Shown here one piece after another: positions 34,004-42,272 of a stretch of DNA of 64,000 nucleotides. The notes under the pieces are model-generated. The model saw only the letters and a list, made by a program, of their open reading frames with translations, did no database searches and was not told where the DNA came from. The stretch comes from Pontibacter russatus (GTDB lineage: Bacteria > Bacteroidota > Bacteroidia > Cytophagales > Hymenobacteraceae). The position numbers and the translations under genes are program-made. The number at the start of each line of letters is the position of its first letter. The stretch's first letter is position 1. Location of the stretch: the NCBI RefSeq assembly GCF_009931655.1, contig NZ_CP047984.1, positions 1,922,001 to 1,986,000 of the forward strand, written 5' to 3'.

Positions 34004-34450
34004 TTACTCACCATTGTCCCGGAGGGCATAGCCTACGGCTGCGGCTACCAGGCCGCCCAACAGGTAATACCCTACCGACAAGGCCTGTGTTTCGGTGGTT
34101 TTGTTGCTAGGCTCCTCACCCAGCCCCAGCGGACCGGGCAACAGCACCGCGCCTGCCCCGGCGGCGGCACCTAACACGGCTCCCCGCCACCAGGCTCCTT
34201 TGCCGGAACCGGCCATGCTGTAATACAGCGAGTTGGAAACCACATCGCCCACCAGGGCCCAGGTATGTAGCTTCTCCTCGTCCTGCGGTGGCGTGGCACC
34301 GGCCTTCTGCATGAGCTTGGAAATAGAGCGCATGCCCAGCACGTCCATGCGGGGCGCATCAGGGTTAAAGCGCCGCACCGTTTCGTGTACCGCCGTTACC
34401 ACGCAGGCGCCTGCCAGCCCACCCGCGAAAGCTTTGAGTATGTCGTTCAT
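34004..34450 (-). CDS. Conserved hypothetical membrane protein
   Basis: I do not recognise a named family. The 148-residue product starts MNDILKAFAGGLAGACVVTAV and has Gly/Ala-rich hydrophobic segments near residues 8-24, 85-107 (GAVLGAAAGAGAVLLPGPLGL) and 124-142 (SVGYYLLGGLVAAAVGYAL). A soluble stretch with PDAPRMDVLGMRSISKLM lies between. It is probably an inner-membrane protein with glycine-zipper-like helices. It precedes the DUF3616 gene end by 68 bp, and the two are on the same strand. Confidence 0.55.
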   Translation of the reverse strand: MNDILKAFAGGLAGACVVTAVHETVRRFNPDAPRMDVLGMRSISKLMQKAGATPPQDEEKLHTWALVGDVVSNSLYYSMAGSGKGAWWRGAVLGAAAGAGAVLLPGPLGLGEEPSNKTTETQALSVGYYLLGGLVAAAVGYALRDNGE

Positions 34451-34517
34451 CGTTCTGTGTTTTCGTTTGTATATTTAGCCTGTATAGTCCGCTGCGCTGC
34501 ATAAGGTTTCAGCAGGA

Positions 34518-35606
34518 TCACCTAACCAGCCGGATGATGTCGGCAAGCACCCCATCGGCCCCCACCTTCCGCGCGTCGACGGGGCTGTCGAACACCACCA
34601 GCGCGTGCTGCTCGTCATATATAGCGAGGCCCTCTGCTTTGTCTTTGCCGGAGTCTGCGTCTTTTCCGTGCGGCACCTCGCACAGGCGCTCCAGTTCCTT
34701 TGCGTGGACCATGCATTCCTGCTCGGTCCGGCGGGTTGCGCCGGGCCAGCGGTATATGGCTATCACCCCATCCTGGTCCATGGTGGGTCCGGCCAGTATG
34801 TACATATCCTCCCCGAAGATGCGCAGTTCGCGGATGCCCTTGCCCCTCAGGTGCAGGAAGTGCTTTTTGTAAGGACGGTCCTCCGTCAGTTGCTTCAAGT
34901 GCAGCTGGCCCTTTTCGTCTTCCTCGGTCTCCACCTCCAGCACAATGGCCCAGCCCCGCAGCACAGGCCCGCGCAGCCCGATAAAGATGCGCTCCCCGCT
35001 GGTGGTCAGCCCCTCCACATCAAAGCCATTGTCTTTGCCGGGAATGGTCAGGAAGGGGGCGATGTGCTCGTCCTGCTGCAGCACGTCCGTCAGCAGGCTG
35101 CTGGTTTTGCTCCCGTGCAGCTGGGCCGCCCGCAGCACATGGCCGGGCTTATCCGGGTCTTCGCACTGCTTGTGCAGTTCGTATTGCCCGGTTTCCTTGT
35201 TCAGCAAAAAAGGGATGCGCGCCAGCAGGTAGCGGTTGGGGTCGTTCTGTATTTTAGCCAGGCGCTTCATCTGCTTTTTAACGGAGTCGTGGCTGCGCGG
35301 CTTCTTGCGCTTCAGGCTGTGCGAGCCTATGATCCATATATAATGGCCGGTGGTGGCCATGCCCTCAATGTCAATCTCGCTGTTGTCGCCGTCCGGCAGT
35401 TCCAGGTACTCCCGCAGGTCGAAGGACTGGTGATGGCCAAAGGAGCCGTCGCTGAAAGTCAGGCGCTCGATGGTGGTGCGCTCGTCGCAACTCAGCCACA
35501 GGTTGTCTCCAGTGCGCAGGCCCGTGGAGAGGCCGTCGCGCACGTGCTTACCCGCCGGGTTCAGGCACTGGGCGGCATCAAACCGGATCGTAATCTTTTC
35601 TGTCAT
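34518..35606 (-). CDS. DUF3616 domain-containing protein
   Basis: This 362-residue protein fits the DUF3616 family, a predicted beta-propeller. It has repeats around IDIEGMATTGHYIWIIGSHS, FDVEGLTTSGERIFIGLRGP and RELRIFGEDMYILAGPTMD, and the N-terminal SDGSFGHHQSFDL and terminal DAGKDKAEGLAIYD-like element (seen as DSGKDKAEGLAIYDE). No signal peptide is visible, so it is likely cytoplasmic. The role is unknown; similar proteins are sometimes linked to phytase-like propellers. It is transcribed with the downstream membrane protein. Confidence 0.83.
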   Translation of the reverse strand: MTEKITIRFDAAQCLNPAGKHVRDGLSTGLRTGDNLWLSCDERTTIERLTFSDGSFGHHQSFDLREYLELPDGDNSEIDIEGMATTGHYIWIIGSHSLKRKKPRSHDSVKKQMKRLAKIQNDPNRYLLARIPFLLNKETGQYELHKQCEDPDKPGHVLRAAQLHGSKTSSLLTDVLQQDEHIAPFLTIPGKDNGFDVEGLTTSGERIFIGLRGPVLRGWAIVLEVETEEDEKGQLHLKQLTEDRPYKKHFLHLRGKGIRELRIFGEDMYILAGPTMDQDGVIAIYRWPGATRRTEQECMVHAKELERLCEVPHGKDADSGKDKAEGLAIYDEQHALVVFDSPVDARKVGADGVLADIIRLVR

Positions 35607-35705
35607 CTACTTCGTGTTGTGTTCTGAGTTATATAACCGTTGCGCCGCCTGGGTGTTCAGCCTTTCCGGCTACCCCACCGGCGCCCCGTTGCTTTAAAAC
35701 AGAAA

Positions 35706-35726
35706 AGCCGGGACTTTTACCCGGCT
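35706..35726 (-). terminator. Terminator of the Ser/Asn-rich membrane protein gene
   Basis: AGCCGGG and CCCGGCT flank a 7-nt loop; on the minus strand the stem is followed by TTTTCTGTTTT, an intrinsic terminator for the gene at 35754. Confidence 0.7.
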
Positions 35727-35753
35727 CTCCTGTTCATTTTGCACAGCTGTAAT

Positions 35754-36215
35754 TTACTTCACCCGTGCGTCCACGGCAGAGCTGCCTGGCCTGTTGGCGC
35801 TGCTGATATAGCTGGTCGTGTTCTTGTTTTTCTTCTTAGAGCCAATCTTTTCCTTGGCGGTAGAGGTCAGGGCCTCGGCTTTGCTCTTGATTTTGTTCTT
35901 GTTCTTGGTGCCCAGCGCCAGCCACCCTGCCCCAAGGGCAAGCAGCGAGCCTCCCACCACCTTCTGCGTGGTTGTCAGCCCGTTGATTTTTTCGGCGATA
36001 GGCCGCGAGTATTTCTGCAGCATATCCTGGATGTTCTTCATGCTGTCCTGTCCAGATGTTGCCTGCTGGTTGCTTCTGCCCTGGGCAAACTGGCTATTGG
36101 CGCTTCCTGTTGAACCGGCGCTGTTAGTGGAATGCGAGGCGTTGCTGCCCGTGGAAGAATTGCTTTTATGCTGTCCACCAGTCTGTGCTGATGTGTTGTT
36201 CGGATTGTTTTCCAT
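35754..36215 (-). CDS. Ser/Asn/Gly-rich hypothetical protein with one membrane helix
   Basis: This 153-residue protein has a low-complexity N-terminal half (Ser/Asn/Gly/Gln-rich, residues 1-55), a predicted amphipathic stretch (DMLQKYSRPIAEKINGL), a single hydrophobic segment (KVVGGSLLALGAGWLALG, about residues 85-102) and a very Lys-rich tail (KNKNKIKSKAEAL...KKKNKN). I do not recognise it. The layout resembles small membrane-anchored basic stress proteins of Hymenobacteraceae. The start at 36215 has a TAAAATTG element about 35 bp upstream on the minus strand, a near match to the -7 consensus. Confidence 0.55.
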   Translation of the reverse strand: MENNPNNTSAQTGGQHKSNSSTGSNASHSTNSAGSTGSANSQFAQGRSNQQATSGQDSMKNIQDMLQKYSRPIAEKINGLTTTQKVVGGSLLALGAGWLALGTKNKNKIKSKAEALTSTAKEKIGSKKKNKNTTSYISSANRPGSSAVDARVK

Positions 36216-36432
36216 AGCTTTTGGTCTGATATGATGAATGACACAATTTTACGGCCCTTCCGCCACCCGTGGTTTCCCCCGGATTGAGCCAGAGCCTAAT
36301 CTATATTATCGTGAACCAAGGGATATAGTTACACCAAAAAACATATTTTTATATATGAACCTGCCAGCCACGTTCTTGGGGCAGCGGTGTCACCACACTC
36401 CAGGTCCTCACAAAAATCAGTGCAATACAGGC

Positions 36433-37218
36433 TCAGGGGCTGGCCGCTTTCCTTTCCCTCCGGTACGACATCACCTCCATCAGGCTGATGCCCACCAGCA
36501 GCCAAAGCGCCCCCAGCAGGAAGCCCGCCAGCACATCCGACAGGTAATGCACGCCCAGGTATACCCTGCTGAAACCCACGATGAGGATGAGCGCGGCCGC
36601 CAGCCACAGCACAAGCGCCCGGCGCGGGTGGGCGTAGTAGTGCCGGTACAGGAAGTAAGCCACCAGCCCGAACATGGCCATGACCGTGGTGGCGTGGCCG
36701 CTCGGAAAAGAGAAGTGCTCCACCACGTAGTAGGCCACATCGGAGGGGCGCTCGCGGCTGATGAACGTTTTGCCGTAGCGGGTTGAGATGCCGACACCAC
36801 CCAGGGCAAGCCAGAAAGCAAACAGCGCCACATAATGCCTCCGGTAGAGAAAGATGGCGGACACCAGGCCGCCTATAATGAAAACCGCCTCCTGCTCCCC
36901 CAACTGCGTGAAGCCATATAGGATTCTGCTCAGGGTGTCGGATCGCATCTTGTAGAGCAACGCCGTGAACTCCTTGTCCAGCGCCACGATCCACTCCATG
37001 TCCAGCACGCTCTCGGTCAGTTCCGACAGCAGGGCAATGTTCGCGGCGAAGGCCAGCGCCATCAGCGTGAGCGGCAGCCCGACAAATACTTTGGTGTTGA
37101 AGCGGTCGGCGATGAACTGCCACAGCCCCGGATAGCGCTGGCGCAGCCGCAGCACGAGCGGCTGCCGCTTTACCTTGCCGAGAGCCTGCTTCACATGGCT
37201 GGAGAGAGGGTTTTTCAT
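36433..37218 (-). CDS. PAP2-family membrane phosphatase
   Basis: The product of 261 residues from the ATG at 37218 (an ATG 21 bp upstream at 37239 is also open) has the three phosphatase motifs. These are KTFISRERP (KX6RP), FSFPSGHATT (PSGH) and SRVYLGVHYLSD (SRX5HX3D), with five or six membrane helices. PAP2 enzymes dephosphorylate lipid phosphates such as phosphatidic acid or undecaprenyl diphosphate at the outer face of the inner membrane. The substrate here cannot be told. It is divergent from the DUF4864 gene. Confidence 0.92.
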   Translation of the reverse strand: MKNPLSSHVKQALGKVKRQPLVLRLRQRYPGLWQFIADRFNTKVFVGLPLTLMALAFAANIALLSELTESVLDMEWIVALDKEFTALLYKMRSDTLSRILYGFTQLGEQEAVFIIGGLVSAIFLYRRHYVALFAFWLALGGVGISTRYGKTFISRERPSDVAYYVVEHFSFPSGHATTVMAMFGLVAYFLYRHYYAHPRRALVLWLAAALILIVGFSRVYLGVHYLSDVLAGFLLGALWLLVGISLMEVMSYRRERKAASP

Positions 37219-37356
37219 AGGATAGCGCTGATGGTACATATACGCAGCGGGGCTCCTTTGTTTACAGAACAGCTCTCCCGCCCTCTTACAGGTTTCCTAC
37301 ACTTCAAAGTGGCACTTCTTCACAACCCTGTCTGCCTAAATAAAGTACACATTTAT

Positions 37357-37917
37357 ATGAAGGGCAAAGATAAAGTGTTCGACTATATCATGTTTGTGTT
37401 GGGCTTGCTCCTGCTGATACTATTCTGGGTGCAGTTCCCGGCCATGCCCACTCTCGAGGACAGGCAATACGCCACCTACGCAATGCCCGACGCCATCGCC
37501 AGCTCGTCCTCCAAATGGACATATATAAAACCGGACAAGGCACTTTCGCCGCAGCAGGTCGTGAACATACAGTTGCAGGCCCTGCAGCAAAACGATCGCA
37601 GCGACAGCGGGATAATCACGGTGTTCAATTTCTCGTCGCCCCGCAACAGGCTGCACATCGGCCCGATCAACCACCTCCGGGTGCTGGTGCGCGACCCCGC
37701 CTACCAACCCATGCTAAACTTCAAAAGTTATAAAAAAGGCCAGCTTGTTGAATCTGACGGCACGGCCTACCAACTGGTAGTGATTGAAGGGCGCGACGGA
37801 CAAAAGGAGGTCTATATGTTCATCCTCGCGAAGCAGCGCAGGGGCGCCTACAAGGGCTGCTGGATGACGGAAGGCATCGCCCGCATGGACCAGGAACTGC
37901 TGACAAGCCTTACCTAA
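37357..37917 (+). CDS. DUF4864-like membrane-anchored protein
   Basis: The 186-residue product starts MKGKDKVFDYIMFVLGLLLL at 37357 (the frame is open to 37195, but that part overlaps the PAP2 gene on the other strand). One N-terminal membrane helix anchors an extracytoplasmic domain that resembles DUF4864, a SnoaL-like fold: QVVNIQLQALQQND, ITVFNFSSP, LVRDPAYQPMLNF and a C-terminal VYMFILAKQRRGAYKGCWMTEGI. The role is unknown. Confidence 0.65.
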   Translation: MKGKDKVFDYIMFVLGLLLLILFWVQFPAMPTLEDRQYATYAMPDAIASSSSKWTYIKPDKALSPQQVVNIQLQALQQNDRSDSGIITVFNFSSPRNRLHIGPINHLRVLVRDPAYQPMLNFKSYKKGQLVESDGTAYQLVVIEGRDGQKEVYMFILAKQRRGAYKGCWMTEGIARMDQELLTSLT

Positions 37918-38016
37918 GCAACGGCTATATATAAAACTGCATCCCAAAGCCTCCGAATGGTGCAACACCGCAAAGGAGCAATGGCAGCAGCGGAAAGCTT
38001 CGTTCCTGCCAATGAT

Positions 38017-38514
38017 TTATTCCGCTTCTTTCTCCAAATCCAGTTCCATCTTTATGTCGGCGCGCTGGTAGATGCTGGGCTGCATGGGCACTTCCACAAA
38101 ACCGAGGCGGGTATAGAGGCTGAGCGCCGTGGTGAGCCTTCGGTTGGAGAGCAGGAATAGCTTGCGGGCACCCAGCTTTCTGGCTCTCTCGACAATCCGC
38201 TCGCCCAGCAACCTGCCAATCCGGAGGCCCTGGGCCCGGGGCGTCACGGCCATCTTAGACATTTCATATATGCCCTCCTCCTCTTTCAGCAGAGCGCAGG
38301 CCCCCACAGGCTCCCCGTGGAACAGCGCGATGAGTATATGGCCCCCTTTGTTGATGATGTAGTTCTGCGGATCGCCGAGCGATTGCTCGTCGGCCTCCTC
38401 CATCACGAAGTACTTGGATATCCACTCGTGGTTCAGGTCGTAGAAAGCCTTGGCGTAGAAAGGGTTGTAATCCACAATCTGAATGGACGAGGGCATGGTA
38501 TAGTGCTGTGGCAT
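38017..38514 (-). CDS. GNAT family N-acetyltransferase
   Basis: From the ATG at 38514 (MPQHYTMPSSIQIVDYNP) the product is about 165 residues; an ATG at 38496 is also possible and the frame is open to 38601. The GNAT acetyl-CoA motif appears as MAVTPRAQGLRIGRLLGERI (RxxGxG/A-like), with a preceding strand EMSKMAVTP and a C-terminal YTRLGFVEVP. It transfers an acetyl group from acetyl-CoA to an amine substrate; the acceptor is unknown. It resembles small-molecule or MarR-associated GNATs in Bacteroidota. Confidence 0.83.
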   Translation of the reverse strand: MPQHYTMPSSIQIVDYNPFYAKAFYDLNHEWISKYFVMEEADEQSLGDPQNYIINKGGHILIALFHGEPVGACALLKEEEGIYEMSKMAVTPRAQGLRIGRLLGERIVERARKLGARKLFLLSNRRLTTALSLYTRLGFVEVPMQPSIYQRADIKMELDLEKEAE

Positions 38515-38577
38515 ATGGGATATATGTTTCGTCAGTAACCGCAAAGGTATATATACGTGGTCTCTTCTGCCACAAAA

Positions 38578-38621
38578 AACAGCGGCCCCGCAGGCATTCA
38601 CTCGCCTGCGGGGCCGCTGTT
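38578..38621 (-). terminator. Intrinsic terminator of the CHRD lipoprotein gene
   Basis: An 18-bp perfect stem (AACAGCGGCCCCGCAGGC with its complement) around an 8-nt loop is followed on the minus strand by GTTTTTTG, a proper T-tract. Confidence 0.85.
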
Positions 38622-38637
38622 CGCTTTATCTTTTTAT

Positions 38638-39132
38638 CTAATGAATAAGATTTCCCCGCAGTTCGCCACCTGGGTGGGTGCTGCTGTGGATGTTGAAATA
38701 CCATAGCCCGTTCAGCAACTGCTTCTCTTCCTCCTTGGTTAGCGCCCGGGTAGAGCCGGTCAGGGAGCCGGTGGAACTGCTTGTGAAGCCTTTTACATGG
38801 ATGATGACGCCTGCGTTCTGCTGCGGTGTGGCAGGACCATGGAAGTGCATGCCCAAGGTCTGATCATCGGAATTTCCCAGTGTCCAGGCGAGGTCATAGG
38901 TAATGATGCGGGTCTTGCTGTTGTAATACACGTTTATCAGCCCGAACCCATCCGACTGCACCATCGGCACCTCGTTCGCGCCCTTTAGCTGCACGCCCTC
39001 AAAGTTCACGTCGTTGTTCAGGAGATCATCTAAATTGATGTCGTCCTCGTCGCAGGCGGTCATAAAAGTGCCTAACAGTAGCATCAGGGCCAAAATTAGT
39101 CTGTGTCTGAGTAAATTTCGCTTTGTCTCCAT
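38638..39132 (-). CDS. CHRD domain lipoprotein
   Basis: The 164-residue product has a lipoprotein signal (MLLLGTFMTAC, Cys near residue 27) and an Asp-rich spacer (DEDDINLDDLLNND). One CHRD domain follows, with EVPMVQSDGFGLINVYYNS, MHFHGPA and WYFNIHSSTHPGGELRGNL. CHRD domains occur in chordin and in many bacterial surface proteins; their biochemical role is not known. It is likely exposed at the outer membrane. A strong terminator follows; the promoter was not clearly identified. Confidence 0.88.
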   Translation of the reverse strand: METKRNLLRHRLILALMLLLGTFMTACDEDDINLDDLLNNDVNFEGVQLKGANEVPMVQSDGFGLINVYYNSKTRIITYDLAWTLGNSDDQTLGMHFHGPATPQQNAGVIIHVKGFTSSSTGSLTGSTRALTKEEEKQLLNGLWYFNIHSSTHPGGELRGNLIH

Positions 39133-39287
39133 AGTTTTCCTTTTTAAGTGTTTAATTTTAAGCTGCTTATACTTACTAACACCTATATGAATTCGTTAGA
39201 AAAAGTACCATATTTTCCGTGAATCATATAAAAGTGAGCATCAACAGACAGCGGGTGGTGGTGCAGGCTTATATGGCTTGCATAAAA

Positions 39288-39308
39288 AAAGCGGGCATCG
39301 CCCGCTTT
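39288..39308 (-). terminator. Terminator of the MacAB-like efflux operon
   Basis: AAAGCGGGC and GCCCGCTTT flank a 3-nt loop; on the minus strand seven T residues follow, giving a canonical intrinsic terminator downstream of the adaptor gene. Confidence 0.85.
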
Positions 39309-39326
39309 CCTTTTTAACCTAAATGC

Positions 39327-40424
39327 CTATATATGCGCGATGCCCACATCCGGCACTTTCACCTTCTCCTCACGGCTCAGGCCCGATAACACTTCGATGT
39401 TGATGCCGTCTGAGAGGCCGGTCTTGATCATGCGCTTCTCAAATTTCTGCGGGGCCACCTCCACTTCCACAAAAGGTGCCTCCTTGTCGAACTGCAGCAT
39501 GCTCTCCTTGATGGCGATGACCTTCTCGCGCTTGTCCAGCACAATGTCGGCGTTGGCGCTGTAGCCCGCCCGGATAAAGTCTTTCTCGTCCAGCTGTACC
39601 TGCGCCCGAATCGGGAATTTGATGGAGCCTTCCTCGTCCACGCCTTTCGGCGCTATATACTCCAGTTTGGCATCAAACACACGGCCTTCGATGGCGCCGA
39701 TCGTCAGCACCAGGTCCATGTTCTCCTTCAGCTTGCCTACCTCCGATTCGTCGATCTCGCCTTCAAACACCAGGCTGCGCATATCGGCCACCGTGGCGAT
39801 GGTGGTGCCCTCGTTGAAGTTGTTGCGCTCGATGATGGAGGTCCCCACCTTTACGGGCACATCCAGCAGCATGCCGTCGATGGTGGAGTATACCAGGTTG
39901 GAAGACTGCTGGCCGCTTTTGCGGGAGGAGCCCTCGCGCACCAGTTGCAGGTTGTTTTCCGCGGCCTGCATAGCCTCCTGCTTCAGGGCGAAGTCTGCCT
40001 TGTATTTGCGGTATTCCTGCTCCGGTATCACCTTGCGTGCATAGAGTTGGTCGTAGCGGGCCAGTTCGCGCTTCGCCTCCTCAAAGTTGAGCTTGGCCGT
40101 CTGCAGGCTGGTTTCGGCGTTGTTCACGCTCACCATGTTCGGCACAATCCGGATTTTCGCCAGCAGTTGCCCCTTCTTCACCACCTGCCCGGCCTCCACG
40201 TGCAGCTCCTCCACAATACCCGACACCTGCGACTTCACCTGCACCTCCTTGCGCGGCACAATAGAGCCGGTGGCCACCGTCTTTTTCACAATGTCTGTCT
40301 CAAACGGGGCCTCCGTTTTATATACCACGGGGTCGGTGTTCGCCTTCTTGTAAAAATAGTAGCCCAGCCAGCCAGACAAGCCCAAGAACACCAAGACGAA
40401 AACCCCAAGCAATACCTTTTTCAT
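39327..40424 (-). CDS. Efflux periplasmic adaptor subunit (MacA/HlyD type)
   Basis: The 365-residue membrane-fusion protein has an N-terminal anchor (VLLGVFVLVFLGLSGWLGYYF). A biotinyl-lipoyl-like pair is seen in GSIVPRKEVQVKSQVSGIVE and HVEAGQVVKKGQLLAKI, with a coiled-coil hairpin (about 105-165) and a beta-barrel region (AGYSANADIVLDKREKV). It would link the inner-membrane ABC pump encoded upstream to an outer-membrane channel. No TolC-like gene is present here. It is the last gene of the operon ATPase-permease-permease-(four-helix bundle)-adaptor. Confidence 0.93.
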   Translation of the reverse strand: MKKVLLGVFVLVFLGLSGWLGYYFYKKANTDPVVYKTEAPFETDIVKKTVATGSIVPRKEVQVKSQVSGIVEELHVEAGQVVKKGQLLAKIRIVPNMVSVNNAETSLQTAKLNFEEAKRELARYDQLYARKVIPEQEYRKYKADFALKQEAMQAAENNLQLVREGSSRKSGQQSSNLVYSTIDGMLLDVPVKVGTSIIERNNFNEGTTIATVADMRSLVFEGEIDESEVGKLKENMDLVLTIGAIEGRVFDAKLEYIAPKGVDEEGSIKFPIRAQVQLDEKDFIRAGYSANADIVLDKREKVIAIKESMLQFDKEAPFVEVEVAPQKFEKRMIKTGLSDGINIEVLSGLSREEKVKVPDVGIAHI

Positions 40425-40858
40425 AATTCATTTATCAATTAACAATTATCATTTATCAGTTCGGATCCCCCTTACTTTTCGGATGCTGGCGAAAAGCATT
40501 CTGCCCAATTCATCGGCGTCTGCATATAGGCTCCTATCTTGTTTTTCGTCGTTAAAATTTGTGTCTTTCAGCAAGTCTAACCAGTACTTTGTTTCCAGGC
40601 ATCCTTTATAGGCGATGGACAACTTTGCTGAAAATTCCGCATCAGAAATAGCTCCATTTGCCTCGGCCACGTTTGCGCCGATGGATGTTCCGCTTCGCAG
40701 CAACTGTTTTGCAAGCACAAACTCTCTTTTTTCCTGCCCCAGATACTGGTGCGCTTTCACCACTCTTGTGGCGGAAGCATAAGCTTTCGCATATAGCACA
40801 TTCTCTTTTCCATTTATCATGAACGGTACTTGTTAAATGATCAATGATAAATGAATTA
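40424..40858. repeat. Inverted-repeat cassette with a four-helix-bundle gene
   Basis: TAATTCATTTATCA (40424-40437) and TGATAAATGAATTA (40845-40858) form a perfect 14-bp inverted repeat. Extra TTTATCA and TTAAC words lie just inside each arm. The left arm touches the start codon of the adaptor gene and the right arm covers the stop codon of the permease gene. The interior holds only the four-helix-bundle gene. Confidence 0.7.
40449..40820 (-). CDS. Four-helix-bundle protein (23S rRNA IVP-type)
   Basis: This 123-residue, mostly helical protein belongs to the TIGR02436 family. The signature is REFVLAKQLLRSGTSIGANVAEANGAISDAEFSAKLSIA. Relatives were first seen in intervening sequences of bacterial 23S rRNA genes and are also related to Avd of diversity-generating retroelements; the cellular function is unknown. 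It sits inside an ABC efflux operon between a permease and the adaptor, enclosed by an inverted repeat, and its DNA is less GC-rich than its neighbours (about 42% in a 60-base sample). A similar gene occurs at 61243. Confidence 0.9.
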   Translation of the reverse strand: MINGKENVLYAKAYASATRVVKAHQYLGQEKREFVLAKQLLRSGTSIGANVAEANGAISDAEFSAKLSIAYKGCLETKYWLDLLKDTNFNDEKQDRSLYADADELGRMLFASIRKVRGIRTDK

Positions 40859-42106
40859 CTCGTCGCGGAGCGCCACCACGGGGTTTACGCGGGCGGCTTT
40901 GGTGGCCGGAATCAGCCCAGCCAGGGCACCGGTGAAAACCAGCAGGACGGTGGCCGTGACGGCGATGCCCAGATTTACCTCCGGAATGCCGAAGAAGCCC
41001 GCCTGCACATCGAATTTACGCATGAAGTACTCTATCAAAGCGATAATGCCGGTGCCTGTGAGCAGCCCCATATAGCCTGCGAAACCCGTGATGACGATGG
41101 ATTCCTGGATGATGAGGCTGATGATGGACCAGGGCGTGGCCCCCAGCGCTTTGCGCACCCCGATTTCCTTCGTCCGCTCCTTCACCACAATCAGCATGAT
41201 GTTGCCCACCCCGATGATGCCTGCCAGGATAGTGCCGATGCTCACGAGCCAGCTGAACCCGGCAATGCCCGCGAACAACCCCTGCACCTCCTGAAACTCT
41301 TCTTCCACGTTCGCGGAACCAAAGGCTTTCAAATCTTCGGGGGCTACCTGATGGCGCTGCATCAGCAGGGCCTTCACCTTGTCTTCTATCACGGCGGCTG
41401 GCACACCGGGCTTCGGGATGAGGGCCATAAAGCCAACCTTGTTCACCTCGTTATATGTCTGCTGCAGCGTAGTGTGCGGTATATAAATCACCTTGGCGTC
41501 CTCCATCACATCCTCGCCTTTGCCCAGCGGCTCAAAGGTGCCCACCACCTGAAAGTAGCTGCCCTTGATGCTGATGTACTTGCCAATCGGCTTTTTTTCT
41601 CCCGGAAATAGCACCTCCAGCACCCGCGGCCCCACCACGGCCACTTTACGTTTCTCCTGTATGTCAATGCCGTTCACGAAGCGGCCGGTGGTTACCTTCA
41701 GCGGCTTCACCGAAAGCAGTTCAGGCGTCTCGCCATTCACGGTAAAGGCAGAGCTCTTGTCTTTGTAGTTCACCGTAAAGTCGCCCTGCAGCTGGTTGCT
41801 GGGTGCCACCACGCCTACCTCGGGAATATTGGCCTTGATGGCGGCCACGTCGTCATTCGTCATCTGGATGAAACGCCCGGCATTCAGGCCCATATAGGGT
41901 ACGCTGGTACGCTGCGTCCAGACAAAGACCGCGTTCTTGGCAATGTTGAATTCGCTCGTGATGCCGTTCTCCAGCCCTTTGCCCGCGCCCAGCAACACCA
42001 CCAGCATAAAAATGCCCCAGAACACACCGAAAGCCGTCAGCGCCGTGCGCAGCCTGTGCTTCTTCACGGTGTTATATATCTCGGTCCATTTATCGATGTC
42101 GATCAT
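40856..42106 (-). CDS. MacB-like ABC transporter permease (second copy)
   Basis: The 416-residue permease has an N-terminal cytoplasmic segment and first membrane helix (LRTALTAFGVFWGIFMLVVLL), a large periplasmic MacB_PCD domain (about residues 50-270), and three C-terminal helices of the FtsX domain (WLVSIGTILAGIIGVGNIML, FAGYMGLLTGTGIIALIEY, VTATVLLVFTGALAGLIPA). KERTKEIGVRKALGATPWSI is the FtsX signature loop. It is a paralog of the permease upstream and presumably forms a heterodimer with it. Confidence 0.92.
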   Translation of the reverse strand: MIDIDKWTEIYNTVKKHRLRTALTAFGVFWGIFMLVVLLGAGKGLENGITSEFNIAKNAVFVWTQRTSVPYMGLNAGRFIQMTNDDVAAIKANIPEVGVVAPSNQLQGDFTVNYKDKSSAFTVNGETPELLSVKPLKVTTGRFVNGIDIQEKRKVAVVGPRVLEVLFPGEKKPIGKYISIKGSYFQVVGTFEPLGKGEDVMEDAKVIYIPHTTLQQTYNEVNKVGFMALIPKPGVPAAVIEDKVKALLMQRHQVAPEDLKAFGSANVEEEFQEVQGLFAGIAGFSWLVSIGTILAGIIGVGNIMLIVVKERTKEIGVRKALGATPWSIISLIIQESIVITGFAGYMGLLTGTGIIALIEYFMRKFDVQAGFFGIPEVNLGIAVTATVLLVFTGALAGLIPATKAARVNPVVALRDE

Positions 42107-42129
42107 AGCTGTTGTAATTGTGAATGAGC

Positions 42130-42261
42130 GAATGAGTGATTGAGTGAATGTTAATTTTTAAATTATCGGATTCTAAATACCTGAGCATGCTTGGAGGCAA
42201 GAGCACAACCTGCCACAGTGGCTTTCCCTATATATTCACACATTCACTCAATGACTCATTC
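42130..42261. repeat. Empty inverted repeat between the two ABC permease genes
   Basis: A 21-bp arm (42130-42150) and its inverted partner (42241-42261) match with a single mismatch; words are GAATGAGTGATTGAGTGAATG-like. The 90-bp interior has no gene. The right arm ends about 10 bp from the stop of the upstream permease gene. Confidence 0.65.
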
Positions 42262-42272
42262 AAAATTTGAGC

